Of a DNA stretch of 64,000 nucleotides, positions 51,686-57,911 are shown in pieces; position 1 is the stretch's first letter, and each line of letters begins with the position of its first letter. This stretch comes from Flavobacterium sp. ENC. Lineage in GTDB: Bacteria > Bacteroidota > Bacteroidia > Flavobacteriales > Flavobacteriaceae. A model generated the notes under the pieces. That model had not been told where the DNA came from. It saw only the letters and a program-made list of their open reading frames with translations, and did no database searches. The stretch lies in assembly GCF_020991415.1 (NCBI RefSeq), contig NZ_JAJMOY010000012.1:42123-106122 (forward strand). The letters run 5' to 3'. Made by a program: the position numbers and the translations under genes.

Positions 51686-52574
51686 TCTTTTTTAGTATTG
51701 GTAATTTCTTCTGCATCAACTTCAAATTCATTCCGTCAATTCCCTGCAATCCGCCGGTATGAATGAGTAAAATTTTTGAATGCGCCGGAAAATAGTCTTT
51801 ATGGATTAAATCTATAACGCCAAAAACCATCTTTCCTGTATAAATTGGATCCAAAGGCACTTGATTTGCATCAAAAAAAGCGTTGATAAATTCAATTAAT
51901 TCCAAATTTATCTTTCCGTATCCTCCAAAATGATAGTCAGAAATTAAATCCCAGTTATCTTTTTTTGCAAAAATACGAATTTCATCCTTTAGAAAGTCAC
52001 CTTTTAACGCCGGAAATCCTAAAATCTTCTGATCTGCATAAGCGCTGTTTATCAATCCCGAAATAGTGCCGCCTGTTCCGACAGCGCAGCAAACGTAATT
52101 AAAAACCGAATCTTCCGCAGTCAGAATTTCTTCGCAGCCTTTTACTGCCAGGGTATTTGTTCCGCCTTCGGGTACCAGATAGAAGTCGCCAAACTTATCT
52201 TTTAATTTTTCTATAAAGAAAGCCTCACTTTTAAGTCTGTACTCTTCTCTGGACACAAATTCAAATTGCATGCCGTTTTCCTGAGCAAATTTCAAGGTTG
52301 GATTTTCTTCTATTTTATCAAAAAGTTCTTCTCCGCGAATCACACCGATAGTTTCAAATCCGTATTCCTTACCCGCAAAGGCAACTGCTGCAATATGATT
52401 TGAAAAGGCACCGCCATAAGTCAATACCGTTTTGTGATTTTCAGCTTTAGCCTGAACCAGATTGTATTTGAGTTTTCGGAATTTATTCCCGGAAATAAAA
52501 GGATGAATTAAATCTTCGCGTTTTATAGTCAAAGAAATATCGTTCTTAAAATTGATATGAATTTCCTGGTTCAA
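51678..52574 (-). CDS. ACC deaminase/D-cysteine desulfhydrase family PLP enzyme
   Basis: A 298-residue PLP enzyme of fold type II. The family motif GNKFRKLKYNL carries the PLP lysine K31. TYGGAFSNHI and VGTGGTISGL are also visible. Members break down 1-aminocyclopropane-1-carboxylate or D-cysteine; in gut and free-living Bacteroidota the second is more likely, but this is inference. It lies between the HExxH protein gene (3 nt) and the glucosaminidase gene (8-nt overlap), a tight operon with no obvious shared pathway. Confidence 0.9.
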   Translation of the reverse strand: MNQEIHINFKNDISLTIKREDLIHPFISGNKFRKLKYNLVQAKAENHKTVLTYGGAFSNHIAAVAFAGKEYGFETIGVIRGEELFDKIEENPTLKFAQENGMQFEFVSREEYRLKSEAFFIEKLKDKFGDFYLVPEGGTNTLAVKGCEEILTAEDSVFNYVCCAVGTGGTISGLINSAYADQKILGFPALKGDFLKDEIRIFAKKDNWDLISDYHFGGYGKINLELIEFINAFFDANQVPLDPIYTGKMVFGVIDLIHKDYFPAHSKILLIHTGGLQGIDGMNLKLMQKKLPILKKNV

Positions 52575-52577
52575 AAT

Positions 52578-52919
52578 CTATTTTTGTTTTAAAGTTAAGT
52601 AGTTCCTGAATTTTAAAAACGGACGGTTTTTCAAATAATCATAGTCGGTTTCGTGGGCATAGGCTTCTCTTTCAAAACTAATATTCTGATACGCCATCGC
52701 TGTATTTTTATATTGAACCAACCGGAACAGATATTCTAAAAAATACCAGACAAAAAAAGGGAGGATCAGCATTTCCAGTTGTTGCCGCAAATGAATCTTT
52801 TCGTGATTGACAAAAGTCCTGTTGGTTTTATCGCTGCCGTATTTCATCAGAACAAACGGAAACACAGCCATTCCGCGATATCCATTCGGAATTAAATATT
52901 TAGCAACAATTAGAAACAT
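52578..52919 (-). CDS. Small HExxH-motif membrane-associated protein
   Basis: A 113-residue protein of unknown function. The motif H39-E40-K-I-H43 (NHEKIHLRQQ) is a zincin-like zinc site. It continues into a hydrophobic stretch (about 50-68, MLILPFFVWYFLEYLFRLV), and Glu residues 83-85 (SFEREAYAHE) could be the third ligand. This suggests a very small M48/M56-like metalloprotein, active or degenerate. It starts the operon with the desulfhydrase-like and glucosaminidase genes and may be a divergent neighbour of DUF5522. Confidence 0.7.
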   Translation of the reverse strand: MFLIVAKYLIPNGYRGMAVFPFVLMKYGSDKTNRTFVNHEKIHLRQQLEMLILPFFVWYFLEYLFRLVQYKNTAMAYQNISFEREAYAHETDYDYLKNRPFLKFRNYLTLKQK

Positions 52920-53033
52920 TGACTGTAAAATTTATAAATTTGTAGCAGCAAAATTGTTTGTTTTCATTAAAATAATAATCAAAATTATGGATTTGATTTT
53001 AAAGCCAGACAACTATTTCACTTAAACAGGATT

Positions 53034-53219
53034 ATGAAAGAGCAAAGTAATGAAAATAAATTAACCGAGGGCGAAGATTTTTATTATACGCCCGAAGGAT
53101 ACAAATGCTTTACCGAAAAACACCATTTAAAACGCGGGTATTGCTGCAAAAGCGGCTGTCGTCACTGTCCGTATGGATTTGACAAACGGACCGGGGAAAT
53201 TAAGAAGAAAGCGAATTAG
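53034..53219 (+). CDS. DUF5522 family Cys-rich small protein
   Basis: A 61-residue protein. The conserved CCKSGCRHCPYGF (C37, C38, C42, C45) is the DUF5522 signature, a likely metal or cluster site (C-x3-C-x2-C). FYYTPEGYKCFTEKHHLKRG precedes it. Function unknown. No signal peptide, so cytoplasmic. It is divergent from the HExxH gene and has no downstream partner in the window. Confidence 0.85.
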   Translation: MKEQSNENKLTEGEDFYYTPEGYKCFTEKHHLKRGYCCKSGCRHCPYGFDKRTGEIKKKAN

Positions 53220-53559
53220 AAAATAGGGCAATTTGATAATTTGATAATTTTCACTTTTGTCACCCTGAGCGAAGTCGAAGGACAAATCTAAAATCTAAAA
53301 TCAACAATCTAAAATCACATATGGATATTCTCTTGCGAAAATTTAGGATTAAAATCCACAAATCCTATCACAGGTCGGATATTCGTTATCCCTAGTTTTT
53401 TTTAATTAGAAAATGTGTTAATTTGGAAATGAGATAATTTCTTTTCAACCAAATATAATTTACTTAACTAACTTTTAATTACCACGGCTATTGGATTATT
53501 TACACTTGGAGAAAATCTCAGAAGTCTACTACTCCAATCCTCTAACAATCTAAGAAAAA
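53220..53559. other. Intergenic region upstream of hutU with simple repeats
   Basis: 340 nt without a gene. It has TTTGATAA repeats (about 53230-53250), the dispersed repeat accctgagcgaagtcgaagg (53262-53281), and CTAAAAT repeats (53288-53318). No clear -7 box for hutU was found. Confidence 0.6.
53262..53281. repeat. CTGAGCGAAGTCGAAG repeat, copy 1
   Basis: accctgagcgaagtcgaagg. Two further copies, in inverted orientation, lie at 55591-55642. I recognise this word as very common between genes in flavobacteria. Confidence 0.8.
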
Positions 53560-55536
53560 ATGACTTTTCAAGAAGAAATACAACAAGGAATACCAACTAT
53601 ATTGCCTCCGAAAAAACAATACGATTTAGCGATTAACCATGCGCCAAAACGAAAAGAAATACTTTCTGCGGAAGAAAAAAAACTGGCTTTAAAAAATGCA
53701 TTACGTTATTTTGAGCCACAACACCATGCTGAATTAATTACTGAATTTTCAGAAGAATTAGAAAAATACGGCCGTATTTACATGTACCGCTTTCGTCCGG
53801 ATTACAGGATGTACGCCAAACCCATTGACGAATATCCGGGAAAATCAGTACAGGCAAAAGCCATTATGCACATGATTCAGAACAATCTGGATTATGCCGT
53901 AGCACAACATCCACATGAGTTAATTACCTATGGCGGTAACGGGGCTGTTTTCCAGAACTGGGCGCAATATTTACTGACCATGCAGTATTTGTCTGAAATG
54001 ACAGATGAGCAAACGCTGACGATGTATTCGGGACATCCGATGGGATTATTCCCTTCACATACAGAAGCGCCAAGAGTTGTGGTTACGAATGGAATGGTAA
54101 TTCCGAATTATTCAAAACCGGACGACTGGGAAAAGATGAATGCCCTTGGCGTTTCGCAATACGGACAAATGACTGCCGGAAGTTATATGTATATCGGCCC
54201 GCAGGGAATTGTACACGGAACCACCATCACCGTTTTAAATGGTTTCAGAAAAATAAAACAAAATCCCGAAGGCAGTCTATTCGTAACTTCAGGATTAGGC
54301 GGAATGAGCGGTGCCCAGCCAAAAGCCGGAAATATTGCCGGCTGCGTTACGGTTTGTGCCGAGGTAAATCCTAAAATCACCAAAATTCGCCACGAACAAG
54401 GCTGGATTAACGAGATTGTCACTTCGACGGAAGAACTGGTGAAGAGAGTAACTTCGGCGAAAGCCAATAAGGAAGTAGTTTCAATTGCGTACTTAGGCAA
54501 CGTAGTGGATGTCTGGGAATGTTTCGATAAAGAAAATATCAAAATCGATTTGGGTTCCGACCAGACTTCCCTTCATAATCCATGGGCGGGCGGTTATTAT
54601 CCGGTTGGAATTTCTTTTGAAGAAGCCAATGAAATGATGGCCAATAATCCTGAATTATTCAAAGAAAAAGTACAGGAGACTTTACGCCGACATGCCGCTG
54701 CCATCAACAAACATACTGCAAAAGGGACTTACTTTTTTGATTACGGAAATGCCTTTTTACTGGAAGCTTCCCGCGCCGGAGCAGCAGTAATGGCCGAAAA
54801 TAATATCGATTTTAAATATCCGAGTTATGTTCAGGATATTATGGGGCCGATGTGTTTTGATTACGGATTCGGGCCTTTTAGATGGGTTTGTACCTCCGGA
54901 AAACCGGAAGATTTACAAAAAACAGATACTATCGCTTCGCAGGTTTTAGAAGAAATGGCAAAGACGGCTCCAAATGAAATTCAGCAGCAAATGCAGGACA
55001 ATATCAAATGGATCAAAGGCGCTCAGGAAAACAAACTGGTCGTAGGCTCTCAGGCCCGAATATTATATGCAGACGCCGAAGGGCGTATTAAAATTGCAGA
55101 AGCTTTCAACCAGGCGATTGCCAGGGGTGAAATTGGTACTGTTGTCTTAGGCCGTGATCATCATGATGTTTCCGGAACGGATTCGCCTTACCGTGAAACT
55201 TCAAATATCTATGACGGCTCGCGTTTCACAGCCGATATGGCGATTCAGAATGTGATTGGAGACAGCTTCAGAGGGGCTACCTGGGTTTCCATTCACAATG
55301 GCGGCGGAGTTGGCTGGGGAGAGGTAATTAACGGTGGATTTGGTATGGTTCTTGATGGTTCTAAGGAGGCTTCAAAACGTTTAGCATCAATGCTTTTTTG
55401 GGATGTTAACAACGGAATTTCAAGACGAAGCTGGGCGCGAAATGACGAAGCTATTTTTGCTATAAAAAGAGCAATGGAAGTTCAGCCTTTATTGAAAGTG
55501 ACTTTACCGAATATTGTGGATGAAAGTTTATTTTAG
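53560..55536 (+). CDS. hutU: Urocanate hydratase (long form)
   Basis: A 658-residue NAD-dependent urocanase, the second enzyme of histidine breakdown, which turns urocanate into imidazolone propionate. Family segments include THYGGNGAVFQNWAQY-like ITYGGNGAVFQNWAQYLLTM, SGLGGMSGAQPKAGNIAG and GRDHHDVSGTDSPYRETS. It is about 100 residues longer than the usual bacterial enzyme (about 557 in Pseudomonas) and nearer in length to the animal form. It stands alone: no hutH, hutI or hutG is adjacent, so the rest of the pathway must be elsewhere. Confidence 0.96.
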   Translation: MTFQEEIQQGIPTILPPKKQYDLAINHAPKRKEILSAEEKKLALKNALRYFEPQHHAELITEFSEELEKYGRIYMYRFRPDYRMYAKPIDEYPGKSVQAKAIMHMIQNNLDYAVAQHPHELITYGGNGAVFQNWAQYLLTMQYLSEMTDEQTLTMYSGHPMGLFPSHTEAPRVVVTNGMVIPNYSKPDDWEKMNALGVSQYGQMTAGSYMYIGPQGIVHGTTITVLNGFRKIKQNPEGSLFVTSGLGGMSGAQPKAGNIAGCVTVCAEVNPKITKIRHEQGWINEIVTSTEELVKRVTSAKANKEVVSIAYLGNVVDVWECFDKENIKIDLGSDQTSLHNPWAGGYYPVGISFEEANEMMANNPELFKEKVQETLRRHAAAINKHTAKGTYFFDYGNAFLLEASRAGAAVMAENNIDFKYPSYVQDIMGPMCFDYGFGPFRWVCTSGKPEDLQKTDTIASQVLEEMAKTAPNEIQQQMQDNIKWIKGAQENKLVVGSQARILYADAEGRIKIAEAFNQAIARGEIGTVVLGRDHHDVSGTDSPYRETSNIYDGSRFTADMAIQNVIGDSFRGATWVSIHNGGGVGWGEVINGGFGMVLDGSKEASKRLASMLFWDVNNGISRRSWARNDEAIFAIKRAMEVQPLLKVTLPNIVDESLF

Positions 55537-55593
55537 GGCATAATCGTCACCCTGTTAGTCCACAATTGGCATTCTGTTATAAACGAATGTACC

Positions 55594-55642
55594 CTGAGCG
55601 AAGTCGAAGGCTAATAAAAAAAGAGGCTTCGACTTCGCTCAG
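55594..55642. repeat. CTGAGCGAAGTCGAAG repeats, inverted pair (copies 2 and 3)
   Basis: ctgagcgaagtcgaag (55594-55609) and cttcgacttcgctcag (55627-55642) are perfect 16-bp inverted repeats around a 17-nt A-rich loop. The hairpin lies 57 nt after the hutU stop and could act as its transcript end or mark an inserted element. Confidence 0.8.
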
Positions 55643-55679
55643 CCTGACAAAGAAACAAGAACATTAAATTTTTATAAAT

Positions 55680-56216
55680 ATGAAAACATTCAAATTAATA
55701 CCGGTTTTTCTGCTTTTACTACTGGCTTCCTGCAGTCCAGTCAGTGTTTATTCTGATTACGACAAAAGTGTCGACTTTACGCCTTATAAAACGTATGCTT
55801 TCTTTAAGCCCGGTATTGATAAGGTAGAGATTTCTGATTTGGATAAAAGACGTATACTGCATGCTATCGATTCACAAATGCAGGCAAAAGGCTTTACAAA
55901 AAGCGACAACCCTGATATGCTGATCAACATTTTCACCAAATCAAGAGAGCAGGTTGATGTCAACCAATTTAGCGCCGGATGGGGCTATGGTTGGGGATGG
56001 GGATGGAATCCTTATATGATGTACGGAGGACAAACTACCGTTTCTACTTCTACGCAAGGAACTTTATTTATCGACTTTATTGATGCCAAAAAGAAAGAAA
56101 TGATCTGGCAGGGCGAAGGAATCGGAACACTTACGAAAAACGCTGACAAAAAAGATGAAAAGGTAAATGAGTTTGTGACTAAAATTTTAACACAGTATCC
56201 GCCGGTCAAAAAGTAG
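55680..56216 (+). CDS. DUF4136 lipoprotein
   Basis: A 178-residue lipoprotein (lipobox LLASC, C18) of the DUF4136 family. The family pattern is visible: YKTYAFFKPG, RRILHAIDSQMQAKGFTKSDNPDMLINIFTKS and a Gly/Trp-rich loop (GWGYGWGWGWNP at about 104-115) before TQGTLFIDFIDAKKKEMIWQG. It ends in the typical VTKILTQYPP. Function unknown; envelope located. It is separate from hutU (143 nt, with repeats). Confidence 0.88.
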   Translation: MKTFKLIPVFLLLLLASCSPVSVYSDYDKSVDFTPYKTYAFFKPGIDKVEISDLDKRRILHAIDSQMQAKGFTKSDNPDMLINIFTKSREQVDVNQFSAGWGYGWGWGWNPYMMYGGQTTVSTSTQGTLFIDFIDAKKKEMIWQGEGIGTLTKNADKKDEKVNEFVTKILTQYPPVKK

Positions 56217-56242
56217 TTTTCAGTCTCAGTTTTTCAGTCTCT
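56215..56242. repeat. Copy of the cagtctcag motif
   Basis: agttttcagtctcag followed by tttttcagtctc, directly at the DUF4136 stop. It is the reverse orientation of the motif at 50773-50795. Confidence 0.45.
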
Positions 56243-56292
56243 CCGGATTATAAATTATCGGGATCCGTTTTTTGTAAAACGAGAAAGACTTC

Positions 56293-56324
56293 TTGAGTAT
56301 TTTACAAAATAATTAATATATTTG
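56293..56324 (+). promoter_or_regulatory. Promoter of the ilvA attenuator/leader
   Basis: TTG at 56293-56295 and -7 box TATATTTG at 56317-56324, spacer 21 bp. It is 20 nt before the leader peptide ATG, a good match to the Bacteroidota consensus. Confidence 0.75.
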
Positions 56325-56344
56325 CTTTTCACGAAAAAGAAACG

Positions 56345-56404
56345 ATGACCAATTTAAATAACATTATTATCGCTATTAATAACATTATTGCAATTCAGCA
56401 GTAA
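56345..56404 (+). CDS. ilvA leader peptide (19 residues, Ile-rich)
   Basis: A short frame starting with ATG and ending with TAA that encodes MTNLNNIIIAINNIIAIQQ. Seven of 19 residues are isoleucine, arranged in runs (III, II), and isoleucine is the end product of the pathway begun by threonine dehydratase, the next gene. It is followed by a competing hairpin pair and an intrinsic terminator, the standard layout of amino-acid transcription attenuation. When charged tRNA-Ile is scarce the ribosome should stall here and allow ilvA transcription. Too short for normal gene callers. Good promoter upstream. Confidence 0.88.
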   Translation: MTNLNNIIIAINNIIAIQQ

Positions 56405-56408
56405 TGGC

Positions 56409-56456
56409 GAGGTGTTATATAAAAAAGTAAACAAATACAATTTTATCAAACCTCCC
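56409..56456 (+). promoter_or_regulatory. Predicted antiterminator of the ilvA leader
   Basis: gaggtgtt (56409-56416), just after the leader stop codon, can pair with aaacctc (56448-56454), the 5' arm of the terminator. In turn tgttat (56413-56418) can pair with ataaca inside the leader frame (56379-56384). These three mutually exclusive pairings fit a classical attenuator. Confidence 0.65.
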
Positions 56457-56475
56457 TAATCGGGAGGTTTTTTTA
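56448..56475 (+). terminator. Attenuator terminator upstream of ilvA
   Basis: aaacctccc (56448-56456) pairs with gggaggttt (56462-56470), 5-nt loop, followed by a T run. It lies 44 nt after the leader stop and 109 nt before ilvA. Confidence 0.9.
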
Positions 56476-56483
56476 TTTAAATA

Positions 56484-56565
56484 GCCACGAATTTCACGAA
56501 TTCACACGAATTAAGGATACCAATTCACGTAAAAAAAATTAGTGACTGTTCGTGAAATTCGTGGC
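56484..56565. repeat. Inverted-repeat element between attenuator and ilvA
   Basis: gccacgaatttcacgaa (56484-56500) and ttcgtgaaattcgtggc (56549-56565) are perfect 17-bp inverted repeats around a 48-nt centre that contains further cacgaatt words. A related fragment starts at 63921 near the right end. The 82-bp unit has the form of a small non-autonomous repeat (MITE- or REP-like). Confidence 0.75.
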
Positions 56566-56583
56566 AAAAAAAAAACAAGAATC

Positions 56584-57828
56584 ATGAATTTATTTAACGA
56601 AGTCCTTACTGCTAAAAAGCAGCTCGAAAATGTAGTGGCCGCTACTCCACTCACACAAAACCTGAATCTTTCAGACGAATTTAAATCGACTATTTTATTA
56701 AAAAGAGAAGATTTACAAATTGTGCGGTCGTATAAAATCAGAGGGGCTTACAATAAGATTTCTTCGTTAAACGAAAGAGAAAAAGAAACCGGAATTGTTT
56801 GTGCCAGTGCTGGAAATCATGCCCAGGGAGTTGCATATTCTTGTAATTTACTACACATACAAGGCAAAATTTACATGCCCAAGACCACTCCAAAACAAAA
56901 GGTAAAACAGGTGCAGCTCTTCGGAAAGTCATTTGTAGAGATTGTTCTTACCGGAGACACTTTTGATGATGCTTATGCCTCAGCTACAGCAGATGCCATC
57001 AAAAACCATAAAATATTTATTCATCCTTTCGATGATATAAAAGTAATGGCCGGTCAGGGAACGGTTGGATTGGAAATCCTTGACACCTTCAAAGCACCTA
57101 TAGATTACGTTTTCGTTCCCATTGGCGGCGGCGGACTGGCTTCCGGTTTGTCTGAAGTTTTCAAACAGCTGAGCCCGGAAACCAAAATTATCGGTGTAGA
57201 ACCAAAAGGCGCGCCTTCCATGAAAAATTCCATTCAGGAAAACAAAAATACCGCCCTTACCTCAATTGATAAATTTGTTGACGGAGCCGCCGTAAAACAA
57301 GTGGGTGATATGACTTTTGAAATTTGCCGCAAAAACCTGGACGATATTATTCTGGTTCCCGAAGGAAAAGTCTGCACTACAATTTTAAGATTGTACAACG
57401 AAGAAGCCATGGTTGTCGAACCTGCAGGAGCTTTGACGATTGCAGCATTAGATTTTTACAAAGATAAAATTAAAGGTAAAAACGTAGTCTGTGTAGTAAG
57501 CGGGAGTAATAATGACATCGAAAGAACCGCTGAAATAAAAGAACGTTCGCTCCTCTACGAAGGATTGATGCATTATTTTATGATTCAGTTTCCACAGCGC
57601 CCCGGTGCGTTAAAGGAATTTGTAAACAATATTTTAGGGCCCGATGATGATATCACTTATTTTCAGTTTGCGAAAAAAAACAGCCGCGAAGTTGGATCTG
57701 TAGTTGTTGGTCTGGAACTGAAAAACAAAAAGGATATTTTCGACATTAAAATGAATATGACCAAAAATGGTTTTGAATTCCAATACCTCAATGATAATCA
57801 GGATTTGTTTACGCAGTTAATCGGTTAA
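56584..57828 (+). CDS. ilvA: Threonine dehydratase (ammonia-lyase), biosynthetic
   Basis: A 414-residue PLP enzyme that converts threonine to 2-oxobutanoate, the committed step to isoleucine. PLP lysine K51 (RSYKIRGAYNKI), SAGNHAQGVA and GGGGLASG are present. The C-terminal regulatory ACT-like region (about 325-414, HYFMIQFPQRPGALKEF) is one unit, as in the shorter Bacillus-type enzyme, not two as in E. coli. The frame is open from 56542, but that part lies in an inverted repeat, and the ATG at 56584 gives the family start. Control by the Ile leader peptide is predicted. No ilvBCD genes follow. Confidence 0.96.
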   Translation: MNLFNEVLTAKKQLENVVAATPLTQNLNLSDEFKSTILLKREDLQIVRSYKIRGAYNKISSLNEREKETGIVCASAGNHAQGVAYSCNLLHIQGKIYMPKTTPKQKVKQVQLFGKSFVEIVLTGDTFDDAYASATADAIKNHKIFIHPFDDIKVMAGQGTVGLEILDTFKAPIDYVFVPIGGGGLASGLSEVFKQLSPETKIIGVEPKGAPSMKNSIQENKNTALTSIDKFVDGAAVKQVGDMTFEICRKNLDDIILVPEGKVCTTILRLYNEEAMVVEPAGALTIAALDFYKDKIKGKNVVCVVSGSNNDIERTAEIKERSLLYEGLMHYFMIQFPQRPGALKEFVNNILGPDDDITYFQFAKKNSREVGSVVVGLELKNKKDIFDIKMNMTKNGFEFQYLNDNQDLFTQLIG

Positions 57829-57840
57829 TTCAAGGAAAAT

Positions 57841-57871
57841 AAAAAAGGCTGCCTGATACCAGACAGCCTTT
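57841..57871. terminator. Bidirectional terminator between ilvA and the GH30 gene
   Basis: aaaggctg (57844-57851) pairs with cagccttt (57864-57871), with a further short inner stem, flanked by A on one side and T on the other, between convergent genes. Confidence 0.82.
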
Positions 57872-57911
57872 CAAATCAAATAAAAACTACTAACTAATTA
57901 TAGATTTGAAT

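Noticed and set aside
56345..56475. T-box riboswitch for ilvA
   Set aside because: No T-box sequence or specifier-loop architecture; the Ile-rich reading frame and terminator are explained by leader-peptide attenuation.
56542..56583. Upstream start for ilvA
   Set aside because: Lies inside the inverted-repeat arm and gives a basic, non-family N-terminus.
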